Source of the DNA: Malurus cyaneus samueli
Lineage: Eukaryota; Chordata; Aves; Passeriformes; Maluridae
Direction: 5' to 3'
Assembly: GCA_009741485.1 (NCBI GenBank)
Contig: CM019227.1
Location: 12,919,655-12,983,654, forward strand
DNA: 64,000 bases
Numbering within the stretch: position 1 is the stretch's first letter; the number at the start of each line of letters is the position of its first letter. This document shows positions 24,632 through 47,812 of the stretch, one piece after another. Made by a program: the position numbers and the translations under genes. Below the pieces are notes generated by a model. That model made no database searches. It was not told where the DNA came from and saw only the letters and a program-made list of their open reading frames with translations.

Positions 24632-27600
24632 CTGAAATCAGATTGCACAGCAGTTAGGCTGTGACAAAGCCACAGGTTCTGTCAGTCAAAACCACAAGTC
24701 CTGCACTGTGGCTTTCTGTTGGCAAGACAGAGGTCTTGAGGCTGGAGAGATGGCATTGCTTACCAAGACCTGCATTGAGTTAGAACCCTGAGTTATTTAA
24801 ACTTATAGATCCATGAGCTGCAATGAGACTCCCCTATCTTTTACTCCAGAGAGAGGAGTGGGATACTGCAATCTGACCACTGGGACCAAAAGTGCCAAGT
24901 ACTGAATAGGTGGCAACCCCTGTATCTTACCAGGATATAAATGATGCGAGCACAAATCCAGCAGGTATAAGGGAAAATAGAAAATTTTTTATTGTCAGGA
25001 CAATTTCATCTCAGGGGAAGGAGCTTCTGCCTGAGATGCTATGCCCAGTTCCTAAACCCTGAAGATGGCACTAGGAGACATTCGCACAGCACAAGAAGGA
25101 ACAATGAAAGGAGAACTCTTATTTTCGAGAACTTTTCCCCAAACAATATGGTTGATTGTGTACAGAACGGCGTGGTCACCTTGGAAATTAATTTCTGGTA
25201 GCATGGTTTACTCTGGTATTTTTTCTTCATTGTTTTGGTTTTGACACAAATCTTTACATAGCTGTCTCTATTTACTACATTGGAGCTGGGATTCCTTTCT
25301 GTATCTGAACCAACTCATTTTTAATAGCAGCTGTATTCTGCTTTAAAAACATGGTGCCACCATGGAAAATAAAGAAGCAAGTTTTTGAAAGATGGAAATT
25401 TCTACATGGAGAGGCAGAGGCAAGGAAAATTACACCTTAGGGACAGCAAGTATTTTGCTGCATATTGTAAATGAAGCACACAAAATGAAACCAGACCTTC
25501 ACCAAGCTTGTTTACAACTGCAATTCCTTTCCCAGAGCTTCCCCTTTTTTGGTCACAGCATCCCAGCAATCCTGTCTGAGGCAAAGAGTGAATAAGCTCT
25601 GCAGTGCTTAGCACTTCCTCTGTTGTTTCATACATGATTTTAACTTATTTTACTGATAGTACATTCTCTTCGGGGTTTTATGGGACCCAGTGCTGCCAAA
25701 ATGGGTGTCTGGCACAGTTTCATGCCAACGGACTAAGGAATTTTGTAATAATTTCTGTGTTAGGGCTGTGAAGGTCAGGGGCAGCTCTCAGCCATAGTCA
25801 GACAGAGCCTGCAGGGAGCTGCAGGACAAGAGTCCCCAAGGCCACCTGCGAGGTTTCCAGGCACAAAGGGCATGTGCTGGGCAAGGGCGAGACAGGACGT
25901 ACTTCCAAATGGATTTCCACGCCATTCAGAAAGTTCAATCCTTTGTGGTCTGGACACTGGTAAAGACAAATATTGTCCTTTAAATCCTTAAATAACAGCT
26001 CCTTTCTCCAGCAGCCGATACGCTCCGGTTGCACGGGCACACTCGGCAGTCCTGTGTGCCCTGGGTGCCACCTCTGCAGTGACTCTGGGCACACCTGACA
26101 CTGCCAGCTCTCACTCACGATGCATTTGGCTTAGCTCTGCATCCTGCATATATGGCATGACAATATGGGTCACTTCCAAGACTCACAAAGCTTTTGTCAA
26201 TGCTCTTTTAGAGTCCAAGTGATATCATACAATTTAAAAATGCTGGAAAAGTAATGAAAGAAACAGTGAACATCACTGTACAAGGACAAAGAAGAAGTAG
26301 GTGTTTATTTAAATCACATACTAATCATAAGAATTAGATGGGGCATTTTATTTTTTCTACAGGTAATGGTGGTCATTTGATTTATCATTTTGCCCAAATA
26401 ATTCTATTTAATCATGTCTTATATTTCAAAGGGTCAACATGTTGAAGACTCCAGGCAAAGGGGTCTGCCACTAACAGAAATAAAATGGTATCTAAAAGAA
26501 AAAAGGGTTATAAAGGTCAAAATGCAACATTTATTCCAATAATAAGGTAAAGGAGAGTAGATTTGAGGAGCGTGGTTAGGGGGTTTCCTTCCCAAACCTC
26601 TATTGACATATGAACTAACTAGTAATGAAATAAATCTCCCACATGAGTAGAGAGGTTAAGAAAATGAAAATTTGTAAAGTCATTTTAGGAACAGAGGAAA
26701 TCCCCGTCCCATTTAACGTTTGGACCAGTTTAGGAAGCTGAGGACAATTCATAGAAAAGAGTAGTAGTGCCATGCAAATCACACACTTTTTAACCAGAGG
26801 ATGACATAACATCCAAGTCTTTCATAAGATTCCAAATCCTAGATTACAGAAAAATTAGGAAGTGGAGCTGCTGTAAAGAAAGGAAGTTGAAAAATTAAAT
26901 ACAAAGATTGCTGAACAAATGCTATTTTCCTGCAGCACCCCAGACCCATTAAAGGCTACCCATGAGTCTGAATGAAACAGGCTGACAAAAAGCAGATTAT
27001 ATCAAGCTGTAAATAAGGAGCCCAGTGAAAGACCAGTACTTTGATTCAAAAGTACTTTGATTGAAAAGCTCAGTGTAGTTGGACACAATTTTATAATTGT
27101 TTCATTTCAATACCTTTACAACGTTGTTTCTCATCTTCTGTGCCCCCTAAAGGTTATGTCAAGGTGCACAAGGCACTCCCCTGAAGGCAGGGCTGTTTCC
27201 TGGCTTTTACCACAGGCAGTGTTTTGGGACAAGGTTCTCTGGGAGGTGGGCAAGCCAGCAGCGAAGAAGGATGAAATTCCCACCATGTGCTAATCACTTG
27301 TCTCCTTTTCCTCTCCCCAAATAAATCACTAACAATTCCTCTGCTCCACAGGTGCCACAGAGATTTTCCTTTCAGAAATGCCCTGATTATTTGTAAAATG
27401 CAAGTAATTGAGCTCAATTTGTATTTAGCTTTGAAAGTTTTAGTTTCTATTTCAGATCTGTGAAAAACTTGTAGACCTGAAAGCCAGTTTAACCTTTTCT
27501 ACTGTATTACCCAACTCAAGAAGAAATACTACTTCTGCTGAACATTAGAAATATTCCATTATTTCTAATGGAATGGTGTTACTTTCCACATACTTTAAAC

Positions 27601-28056
27601 TGAAAGAAAAACAGTGCGGAAAAAACTCCCTGATCTATATCCTGTCTCATTATTGTCTTCCTTAGAGATGTGTTTAAAGAAGTTTAAAAAAGCATAAATA
27701 TCAGGTAAAAGGTGATTTTGCCTTTCAATTGAGCTTAGCTTAAAATCAACATTATTGTTTGGTGCTGGCGATGGACACATTCAGGCAGAGCAGTAATGAG
27801 TGCCTGCAGGAGTCAGAGTTGTGATTTTGAGCAGAATTTGCCCTTCATGTTCAGTATTGCCTCCTGTGTGCCAAATGTACCCAGCTCTCCCATTCCAGCA
27901 GTGAGATAAAGCATCAGAGCAGATGTTTGTCTACATCTTAACTCAAGGGCTTTCTTCAAGACAGAATTTCAGCCCACCTCAATGCAAAAGTAAAGCTTTA
28001 AGTTGTTTTGCCAGTTTTCTGAAAAAATGGAAATAAGCCAGCTCTTTTTCAATGAT

Positions 28057-28072
28057 TTTCAGTTTCACTTTC
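28057..28072 (-). promoter_or_regulatory. Triple-GAAA IRF response element (ISRE/IRF-E)
   Basis: On the minus strand the site reads GAAAGTGAAACTGAAA, three GAAA cores at exact 6-bp spacing. It contains a perfect ISRE (plus-strand AGTTTCNNTTTC). IRF1, IRF2 and IRF8 bind such sites. In mammals the interferon-gamma-inducible CIITA promoter IV depends on an IRF element together with a GAS and an E-box. The site lies 3.4 kb upstream of the CIITA start exon. I see no perfect GAS or CACGTG next to it, so assignment to a CIITA promoter is inference. Confidence 0.55.
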
Positions 28073-31000
28073 TATAGGCACAACATTTAGACAAAGAAAA
28101 GAATATTCTTAACAAAGTCTGAAATAAACTACACCAACCTTTTCGGTAAGTAACAGGGCTAGCTTACTAAAGGAAGCTAAAGAAAATCACAAAAATTCTC
28201 CAAAATTTCACCCACATTCAGACATCATCCTACAGTGCAATTAGAAATATGTACAAAAGGCAAGGTAAGATTAATTTACCATGAAAAAAGCATGCATTCA
28301 AAGGTTGAGAATAAACTGACCTTAAGAGACTAGACAGGTTCTGCTCTTTCACTCTGGATTCAGTACCAAAAAATGATGAGAACTTCCAGCCCTGCCCAGG
28401 GCTAACAGAAAGTGACAGTAGAAAGGAGGAAATAAGAGGGAGCAGAACACTGAGAGGGGGAATTCCAAACAGGAAAATTAGGAAGAACCTCCCTTCTAGC
28501 AACCCCAGTATAACAAGTGGCCTTTACTGGACACTTGTCCTGTTAATAGCTTGATCTTGTCACTAATTAGGGCCAGATCAATTTATTTGGTTGCAAATCA
28601 GAATTGGGTAAGAGTTGACAGTAAAACTTTCCATTGCTCCCCTACAATCTTCCTTTCCTTTTTCATTCCAGTTCAAATCTGTCCCAAAGTTCACACTGTA
28701 AACAGTCCATCAGTAAGAAAAAAGCCCCAGCATGTGGACACTTACCCAGCAGCTCCACTTGGTGTAACAGAAGTGAAAGTATGTCTTTCACATGCTCACA
28801 GACTCTAGCAATACCAAATTAGTTTTGCATCTCATGCAGGAGTCTCTTGCCATTGGCCCAAACTGACAAGTGGGATGTTCTATGGAGCAGGAGCTTGTCT
28901 GGCCTACACATGGTGTTCACAGTTTGCTTGTAGCAGCATGTTTATTCATCTAATCATCACTTACCTTGCCATGCCTGCCTGGTGTAAGGCAAACAACCTT
29001 TTGAAAACCAAGTTCATTCATGAGTGTTCCTCTCATGATGCCTATAGCTGCTTCTGTGTTACTCTGCAAGCTTATTTGCTTATTTTTCTATTTTTTATCA
29101 TGCATAGACTTACACAAATGGAAAATTAATTATGCAAGAGACTGTGCTCTATAGTGATAAGATACTTTTTGTGATATTATTCCATTGCCTATATCTTTTA
29201 AGAAAAGTTTCACCAGAGTCTGAAGGGGAAAGGAAGTAGGATTGGATGAATACAATGACATCCACACTTTCTGCTTCAGTAAGGCAGGATTTCAATCAAC
29301 TGTTCGGTGAGAAATGACTTCTGCACAAGGCAGCAGTTCCATTAGCAAAGCTGCTGCTGACCTGTGTGAGATTTTTCTCTTTGCAGAGGAGATGCATTTC
29401 CACCAGGTTCCATGAGAACATGCTCACTGAGAAGAGACAAAGCTATTTCCTTCCTGGGAGGGGTTGACCTGTTCCCAGTATTTACAGACATAGGGTCCAG
29501 CCTGTGATGCAGAACATGTCTCTTCAGGCTCTCTCACCATCCAGGCTGTGTTGGAATTCCTCTATGCACATTGGAAGAAAAGCAACATCTCAGAATAACA
29601 GCATTCAGAGCAGAAAATAACAAAAGTTATTTCGTTACTGCACAAACTGCAGCAAAGACTGGTTGTCCATTTCTTGTACAACACTCACAGCTGCCTGCAA
29701 AGAGCAGAAAGGAATTGCTGGAGCAAATCATAGTTCATCTAGTGGAGTGGTCTATAGAGGTGGTCTTGGAAGAGCAGACTAGAAAAGATGAGGCTGTGAG
29801 ACACCTGAGAACTGCCTAAGCTTTTCAGGTGACCGTCAGCTTCTTTGCTTTGATGTTAATTGGGACACTACCTTACTGCCAAAGCAGGAGGCAGAATCAG
29901 CATAAGTGATACTAGGCCACTTTCTATGGTTTTCTACATTTGAAATACAAATTATTTGCATTAGTTTGAATGTGTGTAATGATAGAGGTCATTATTTTAC
30001 CCTCACATGAACTATTTTAATTTGTATCCTGAGGATTTTCTCCTGTATTTTCATCCATGCCTTGTCCCAGAATGGATTCTTTCACCTGCTGTGAGAGAGG
30101 CCAACCCCCACACAGAGTTGAGGTATTTTATTCATTTACAGATCTGTACAGAAAGGGAGAATGGGTGGCAAATTCATAAACCAGCCCCACAACTATCAAA
30201 ACATTTCACTTGTAATACATTTTGGCAAACAAAGGTATTAATGTTCATTGGCTACAATGAACATAGGTTTCTTATTAATTAGTATTCTATCTTCAATCAG
30301 TTAAAAGTTCCCCTTGCTTCTCAAGATAAAATTCAGTCTTTCCTTCCTGTAGAGTCTTGCTCTGTGATAATGCTTGTCCAAAGTCCAGTGAGATTCTGAA
30401 TGACCACAAACATTTAAGGCCATAATCTGTCTTTGCATCTACTAGATTGGAAATTCTGAGCCTTTTGAGTTCCTAACTTCACTGGAGAAAATGACCCTCA
30501 GAGGGAGCTGCAGGTGTGAGCAGCAGCATTGCAATGTGTTATCTCAGTCTGTCTCACCTGCAGTGTTCATACTGAACTACTGAGGCTCATCACAGCATTT
30601 GGGAAGAAACATGGTGCGTGATGCTAGAAATGTGGAAGAAGGTTGGAGGGCTTTGGAAACACAGCTGGGTTCTGAGGTGAGCAAGTAAGAAAAAAATTTG
30701 ATCAGACAGCTTTTAAAACAAGCTCTAGAGAAAAAAAAAAACTCTCATCCCTTCGATCTAAAAGGCAGAGCTGTTATGTTCAAAACATCTTCCAAAATAT
30801 CACAGCTTTACTTTTCTACAGGAAGTCCATTTCATAATAGACATAGAAAAGTTTGCATTAAGAACCGCAAATCTTGGTGGAGTTGCAGTTCTACTGCAGT
30901 TCTACTTTGCACAGTTTGGGAATGGGCTGGTGCTTATTTACTGAGGGCCACGCTGTCCAATGCTCATGGATATTGCTGCAAAGTCCCTATAGATGTTGAT

Positions 31001-33494
31001 GCTGCATTATGAACAAGGAACTGTGCTTCCTTGAAAACTCCTTCATGTTGGCTCTATATTTGAGCTCTGGATTTCCAGTCAGCTAGGCTCTTTGGCCTCC
31101 CTGGCCATAAATTGTTTTCCATAGCAGAATTTTTGTTCAGGATTCCTTCTATCCAGAGTGAATAGCTTTGAGGTACTGCTGGCTGAGCAATTTCTCATAG
31201 GAGTGGAAAGTCTATTTAACAAATACCCCTATTTTCTGATTATAATGATTCAAGCTGTACAATAGAGAAACATCAGCAGTTCACTGCTTTGCTTTACTGC
31301 ATGACTTCCCTTCCTGTTTCATGGATTCTCTTTAACTCACGTGCAGCTTTTGTAGCTATGACAGACCTTTCATAGCAAATGTATCTCTGCTAGGGATTGT
31401 CATCCTACTGTTCTCAAGGTCCAGAAGAAAAGACACACCATAGCTATGGAAAGTGCTAAGCAATAGCTACATAAGAAGAAACATACAGTAAAAATGTAGT
31501 TAGTTCTCTTTTTCACACACATTGTTTGTGCTGTGACCAATTGTAAAGAGGAAAGTGAGTTTAAAAAGCAGAACTTGTGCTTTTGATTTCTCTGCATTGA
31601 GGGGAAGTATCACTTCTAAGTAAATACGGTGCTACGCAAAGTCTACAGCTAATTTTGGAACCCAAATAATATTAGTAAAATGTCAGCAATTAATGTCAGT
31701 ATTTTTCCTAGGGGCAGTGAGGTAGCTGAAAGTGTACCAATGTAGGCCATATTATGTCCTTCAGCACGAGGCATTTGGGTATGTCATGAACCTTGGTAGA
31801 TTTTATCTGGTGTCAAGATAGTAAGAAAGTTTTTTGTTTCTACAAATGAAAAAGCAAAACCGGAAATAGAAGTCACATTTAATTATTGCAAATTAGGACC
31901 GTGGCAGAAGAAAAACCTCAACCAAGTTTTCAAAGCTTAAGCTTCTCTAGTCCCCTTTCTCTTGTTTTGGCCTTAGATACAAAATAATCAGCTTTGGGGT
32001 CAAAGGCAGAGTACTTTTAGCATGTTATTGCTTGGTAGGTTTGCCTAGAGCCCAACAAAATCCAAGGACAGATCAACAGAAACTAGGCTTCCTCCCAAGT
32101 TATGGTCTTGCAGATCTTGTTGGAAAACTCTTCAGGAATACTTAGAACATGCAGGAAGAGTAAAACAGGAACCAACCTGACACCTTTATATCTTAACACC
32201 CATTCAAAGTCCATCTTGCTTTTGATCTGTCTCCAATCTGACTGTCACACAGGAAACAATCCTGTGTTTGGGTTGAAAAGCCTATCATCTCCCATGCATG
32301 GTGAACACTGCCTGGGCAGACGTGTGGGTGGAAATTGCTTAAGGTGTGAAATACTTGCAGAAAATCTACTTTTCTCATGTTTAAATGGCAATCATGATAG
32401 TGTATCACAAGCTGTTTGCTCACTTGCTTGTCTGCTTCTGGAAAGAACTATCCTGTGGAGGGGAGCTCTTTGTCCATGAGAAGTCTACCATTCTCCCATT
32501 ACTATATCCCCTCACAGCCTGTCACACTTCAGTCCTGGAGCTCTGAGCAAGCATTTCCACCAGCAGCTAGAAGCTGTCTGGCCTATAGATGGAGAAGAAG
32601 ACATTGAGAAAACCTCTTATGCCTTCTCTTGGTTTTCAAGTAGTCTGAATAAGACAAATGCACAGATCTCCTAGCAGCAGTTTTGGGACAGGAAGTACAC
32701 AACAGTATTCATCTTGTTAAAGATGGACTTCTCATCTATCATTAGCTAAGAGCAATTAAAAGAGGAGAAAGAAGAAAAGAAAAGAAATCCTAATATTTTT
32801 GTCACTACCTCTGGGATTCATATAACTAGTCCAGTACAATGGTACACTGGAGCATGTGACATAACCCCCCTGTAATTTCCCTTACACCGGAATAAAATAG
32901 AGCAAGAATGGGAAACAGCATACAAATGCAAACTCCAGCTAACAATGAAAAGGATGCGTGCAAAAAACCACAGCCTGTGTCAAGTTTCAAATTGAAGCAA
33001 AAAAACTGGGCAAAAATAATAAACCGACAGTTGAAGAAACCACATATTTTAGGGGCTTTCCTAATGTCAACTAAACACACAACAGACACAAAAGCTGTTG
33101 GAATCCACATCAGACACAGCGGGTCTGCCGTTAATCAGTTGAATGAAGGAGCACTTACCATCACCCCCATTCCAGTAGCTGTGCTGTTATTGTAACTGCA
33201 CACCGTGATTGTGGTATCCCACAGGGTCACAAGGTCACACCACCTTTTTCAGGAGCTTCAGGTCCATGTTTCCATAGTTCTGCAGTGTGGTCTCTGGGCT
33301 GCTCTGATGTGGAGAAGGGGAGCTCTCACACCTCTGCCAAAGCTGCTCTGCTCTGCATGAAGGATGAAAGCCAGACAGTTAGTGCATTCTCTGTGAAACC
33401 AAGAGGTTTGGGTTCTTGTCCTTCTTTCAAGCTTTATTTCAGTCTTTTTAATTGGTGATTATTTATAGATTTTAAAGATGTGTGGCTCGTGATT

Positions 33495-33692
33495 TCAGGC
33501 CCAGTCATAGGAGAAATACCCTTCTGTTGGGAAGTCAGGCAGGAAATATTCCCAGGAATTAGCTGTGGAGACATCCAGCAAGCCTGGAGCTTCCTCCTCT
33601 TCTAAGCTGGGAGGTTGAGGCTTGTCACCTTTCAGGCCATAGAGGGAATTGTGGTCTCTTAAATCATGGCCTTGGTTGCAAAAGGGGCTCAT
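33495..33692 (-). CDS. Uncharacterised 65-codon ORF with acidic, aromatic C-terminus
   Basis: Not recognised. The open frame starts at ATG 33692 and ends at TGA 33495-33497. Its product has the acidic patch SLEEEEAPGLLDVST followed by the aromatic tail EYFLPDFPTEGYFSYDWA. No splice sites or family motifs are clear, and the surrounding DNA is ordinary intergenic sequence. It could be a terminal exon, a decayed retrocopy or chance. It stands out only because the composition is more protein-like than its neighbours. Confidence 0.2.
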   Translation of the reverse strand: MSPFCNQGHDLRDHNSLYGLKGDKPQPPSLEEEEAPGLLDVSTANSWEYFLPDFPTEGYFSYDWA

Positions 33693-36600
33693 AGGCCACA
33701 GACATGAACCTTGCTTTCAGTTTTGCCACAAGAGGTTGGGCCCCTGCACCCAGGGGAGGTTCAGAGCTGTGCACTCCGTAGATAGTGAGTTATGGCCAGT
33801 AGCACCTGGTGCATTGTGCAAAGAATGAGCAGTCAACATGTCAGACCCCATCCAAGGCACTTGATGTCCCTGCAGCTTATTTGTGGGATCTGGGACCTAC
33901 AGACCAATCCTGAAAACCTCTTCCTCTTTGTATGATTCAGACCTACAGAATTAGTATGGATTCTGTGAACCTGAATTCCTCATATTTCCCTTCAGGTTCT
34001 CCCTGATTCAATACAAGGAATACTAAGAGGCAGAAGTGATTTGATGAACTAGAAGAAAAGGTGTTAATAAATTAGGAAAGATACTATTAAACAATAATGC
34101 TATAGAAGTAGGGACCACAGGCTGCTTCAAAAAAATTCATGACACCATGACACAGGTTCACAGAAAAATTCACAGAATTAAGAATGGTAGGAACAGGTCT
34201 TTCATTTCATTGCATCACCTGATTAGGAATCCCTTCTTATTTGGTGTTTTGTCTATATTCTTTGTTCTTTTTCTGACCAAGTAATCGCCATTACTACCTC
34301 CCTGCCACCAATTTAGAATAAATAATACAAGCAAGTGAAAGCAATTATAGCAAAAGCTGCTTAGCCCCAGCCTCCACAACAAAAGATGAAATAGAAATTG
34401 CCAGTCAGTGTTTGAAGAACTGTGCAAGCATCTCAGGGAGCTGAATGAGCCAATATAAGTATTATCAGAAGCCAGGGGGAACAAAAGAGAAAGGAAACAT
34501 GTACAAAATGTAAAGAATAAGCAATTTACAGCTTTCATAAGCAAATTCAAGTTTTATTTCTACAGATAAGCCAGTAGAAGTAACAGTATTCAATTTTTCA
34601 TATAACCTTCTATTATACTAAGTTTCTCTACTGTTTGATAACTGCTAATTTAATAGGTTAGGATTTTATTTTTTTTTTTGCTCAGTAAGACTATAGAGGA
34701 CTGGCTTAAGAAAAATACTGGATACTTGTTTGAGAGCGTACAGGCATTTAAATTTGTGTGGCAAAGGAGGGAAGTGACAGCAAGCACTTCTTCTGATGAA
34801 ATCACTGCCACTCTGGGAAATGGATCCCAAGGCACAGCGGTAAGCTCTGCTTACTGCAGTGGATCTAGGAAGTTGCTTAAACCAAATTTTTGACAGCCCA
34901 AGTTCCTTATTCTTGGAGTTCCCAATCTGAGAAATAAGAGATGATTCATGAAAGGAACAAGTATCAAGAACTGCAGCTGTGAATGACTGAAGCTTTGAAC
35001 ATATCAAGAGATACATAAAACTAAACACACTGAGCAATCTACATCCAAATGCTGGGAATGTACTCCAGGCAGGAAGAGAGCTGATGATTTTGCCTTGGTG
35101 TGCCTTTGTTTTGGATGTTTCTAAGTCACCACTGCGCAGTCTGAACAGGAAAATGATGCTGAAGGAAACTCATTAATAATTTCAAAACCTTTCGTTTCAG
35201 AGTAACTGCATAAGAGATTCCTACAGCATGAGTTAAAAAAAGCTACGCAGGGAATACAGAGGATAACATAAGGTATTTAATAAAATATGTAATGTTCCTT
35301 GGTTTTTCCCTAACTGAAAGGAATACAGCTGCTAGTGTCCTTTTTAGAATTGAAACCAGTTACTCTGCAGTAATGGGAATTTATACTCCTTTCTTCAGCT
35401 ACTCAAAAATTATTTTTCACCTCTTCAGACATAACTGAATGAAGGATCAATAAAAGCTTTTTTTAAATTTTTTTTTTAATCCCCATTTATATCTAGGGCC
35501 CAGACCTCCTCAGCTTTGTTTCTGTTTCCTCAGTTTCTGTTTCCCGTTCTTACTGATGGCAGAACTTGATCTCTACCAAGAGTGTATTGTTAGACATCAC
35601 CCAGCTACGACAAACTGTCTTGATCTGTCAAGTAAATCCTGTGGCTTTTCCACTGTATACTGAGCAGCCAAATACAATCATTCACATACATACAGCCAAA
35701 AAAAATTGTAGAAATTGGTTCTGGGCCAAAGCAAGAAATAATTTTTGACAAATGAGAAAGTGATGCTATTAGAAATTTATCTATTTAGTACCTTCTCTGA
35801 TTTGCCCTATCTCCTCCAAATGTAAACATTTTATTAAAGCTCTAACAAAACTTTTAAGTATATCTATGCTGAATGAAAGTGAGGTAAGAGTTATTACTGG
35901 ATTAACAATATTTTCCAATATGCAGACGAACAGAATATTCAATTATAAACACCAAACAGATGCAAAAACCAGCACAAAACCAGTCAAGTTATTCACAATA
36001 ACCTTGGGCAGTTCACAGGGGAATTCTCTGATAAGCCTCTGCAAGATTCTGGGGTGTGTTCCAAGGAGAAAGAGAAATCAGCTGACTTCTTGGTAACAGT
36101 GTGAATAAAACACTATATTAATCTTAGAGGAGGTTCTATTTATTGTTGAAATAGAGACTGAAAGAGATTTTGAAGTTATTCATATCAAGCCCCTGGCACT
36201 GACAGTGCCCTACAATAGAAAGGCCATTTTTTGTTGTGGGGAGGAAATTCTCTGTAAGGAAATGGCAAGGGCAAGGCAGCACGTGATATATTTTTGAATA
36301 TTAAATAAACTATTTTCTGCTATATACTTCAGTCAGCAATGAAATGGAATCTTAATATATTTCATAAATAGTCTAGGTTTTCCTGGTAAAAACCTGCAAA
36401 CTAAGCTACAATTCATAAATTCAGTGTAACTATCTTTTCATCTGGTGCTGTCCAAGCAGTATTTGAGGACTTATATTGCCTTTAGGATGTTGCTAATCTT
36501 TCCAATGTTCAAATAATTCACAGTTAAATTAGAACACAGAAAAAGTGTTGAAAATAGGACAGTTTGTTCCATGAAATCCTAGAAAATACTGGAAGTTTCA

Positions 36601-37823
36601 AATGCGGTTTCACTTGGTTGCATTTATTTTGAAAACAAGGAAGAATTCTTTTCTTGTAAACCCCAAATGAAGAAATTCCTGGGTTGACCAATGGCTCTTC
36701 TAGGGACCAAGGATTCTTTCTAGCTCTTAATTTGCTCCAAAAGAAAATGATGACCCATACAATACCTTGAGTAATCACATAGCATAATTTCATATAGTTT
36801 TTTAGAAAATTTACAAAAAAACATTCGCATGGTATGGTGATAGTCTCCTGTGGGATTATGAAATAGTTTGTTAGGAAAACAGATACACCCCAGCAGTGAG
36901 CCAGTGAAGATAAGCACTGGAAGGGAAAACTAAGGCAACATTTATCCGTTTTAAAATCAAAACACAAAACACGGGTTATGCTTATTTCACCACTCATGAA
37001 ATCAGTTAGTAGCACCAGAGTAGTAAATCAGATACCTAATGTTTTGACAAGCTGATTGTCAGCTCTCCCACAGAGGTGCTGTTTTATCTCATAAGGGACA
37101 TAGCACAAAGTTAGATTCTGGTGCCTCAGAATGAAAATGCAATGGCTTGGGCAACACAGCAACATTACAGAGTTACTAAATTCAGACTCTCAGATTTGCT
37201 GCCCTGGGAGGTGCAAGAGGAGCTGAGATGAATGATCTGGCAGCCAGGAAGATGTGAGACCTCCCTGCACTGCTGAAGGCTTCTGTCAGTGAGTTCCGGG
37301 AGCTGCTTCCGAACCAGAAGCCGGCTCTGTTTGAGTTACTGTTAATATATGGTTTGTAAGCAGAAGTGCATGTTGATACAGGAAATGAAGTCGAGGTCAG
37401 CTTCAGGTATGCACATAATTATTTAATGGTTCTATCTCATTACAGCTGTCAATGACTCTATATCTCCCTGGCAAGGGAAAGCCCACTTCAGTATTTTAAT
37501 ACTGAAGGCTATCATGAGCCACCCCATCAAATTACAGGGACCTATTCAGCTTTTTAGTGGAAGTCTACTGTACTTAACTAGCAGACTGTAAAAGTTATTT
37601 TAATACTCTCAAGGCCAAAATACGATGACCACAATATTAACATCCTTAGTCATTAAGCACACCTTTCCTCCTTTGCAATTATAATCCCATTAAGAACACT
37701 TATCAGTTTTTCTGACCCATTAGGTATTGTTGTCCTTATCCTGAAGTTAGGTTGTCTTATTTCACTTCCTTAAGTCTGTTGCATAATCTACCTGAATTTT
37801 TAATTAAGGCAGGAAAAAAATTT

Positions 37824-38225
37824 ACCATAGAATATCCTGAGTTGGAAGGGACCCATAAGAATCATCAGGTTCAACTCCTGGCCCTGCACAGGGCAGTCCC
37901 AGGAGTTTTGCCCTGTGCCTGAGAGCATTGTCCAAATGCTTCTTCAACTCTGGCACCCTTGGTAATGTGGCCACTTCCAAAGCCTGGCGAGTTCATTCAG
38001 TGCCCAAACACCCTCTGGGGGAAGAATCTTTTCTGAATATCCAACCTTAACCTCCCCTAACACAACTTGAGGCCATTCCCTCGAGTCCTGTCACTGATCA
38101 CCACAGAGAGCAGATCGGTGCCTGCGCCTCCGTTTCCCCTAAGGAGGATGCTGAAGACCACACTGAGGTCTCCCCTCAGGCTCTCCCAGACTTGAACAAG
38201 CTGAGTGATCTCAGCTGCTCGAAGG
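37824..38225 (-). mobile_element. Truncated CR1 LINE, 3' end
   Basis: The plus strand reads CATAGAAT...GTTGGAAGGGACC...ATCATCAGGTTCAACTCC, followed by the cysteine-free tail segments typical of avian CR1 elements: CAAATGCTTCTTCAACTC, CTTAACCTCCCCTAAC, TTGAGGCCATTCCCTCGAGTC, CTGAGTGATCTCAG. This is the reverse complement of the CR1 3' end, so the element's sense strand is minus. About 400 bp remain, consistent with the usual 5' truncation. It abuts the TVP23A CpG island. Confidence 0.85.
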
Positions 38226-38798
38226 GGCCGAGTTACCTTCACTGCACCAGTGGCACATCCACAGTGTTGTGGGGCTACCGCCTGCCCTCACGGCTGTTCC
38301 CCCACAGCCGTCCCTCCACGCAGGCCGCTGGGAGCGGGGACAGCAATGGCCGGGCTGTGGGGGTCCGCCAAACGCGAAACGCAGCTGTGCTCTCATATTT
38401 GTATGTGTACGTTCGCCTTTCCCTCAACTCCTTCTTCCTTTCAGGGCTCTTCTTCAGCATGAGACCCCAGCGGCCGTGCCCCGGCTGGTGGGTACGGCCA
38501 GCCCGCGGGCTGGACATCTGACCGCGCTGAGGGCCGGGGGCTGCCGGGGCTCATCAGCTGCCGCCCGGTGCCCGGCCAAAGCCCGGCCAAAGCCCGGCCG
38601 GCCCGCGGCGGGAGGCGCCACAGACACCCGCTGCAGGGCCGGAGGGAGCTGCGGGGGTCCCCGGGTCTCCCGGGCGGTGCCCGGTGCGGCGCAGCCGCGC
38701 GGGCTGTGACGAGGGGCAGCCCCGCTCCTCGCCCCCGCAGGGCCGGAGCCCGGCCCCTTTTCCCCGGGCCGGCGGCGGGCCCTGGAGCCGCGGCCGGG

Positions 38799-47812
<9,014 letters not shown>

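Larger units (their letters stand above)
24632..37823. other. Intergenic / CIITA 5' region, no supported coding gene
   Basis: This is the space between the divergent CIITA and TVP23A genes. It should contain the CIITA promoters and non-coding or isoform-specific first exons, but I could not place a first exon with confidence. Open frames are short and lack recognisable domains; the largest, 163 codons on the minus strand at 36524-37015, is probably chance. One strong regulatory motif (28057-28072) and one atypical minus-strand ORF (33495-33692) are listed separately. Confidence 0.6.

Noticed and set aside
34141..34200. Possible CR1 end (TTCACAGAATTAAGAATGG)
   Set aside because: The resemblance to the CR1 terminal motif is limited to a few words and the downstream consensus does not continue.
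36524..37015. 163-codon minus-strand ORF
   Set aside because: It is AT-rich intergenic sequence with a low-complexity hydrophobic product, no motif and no flanking splice signals.
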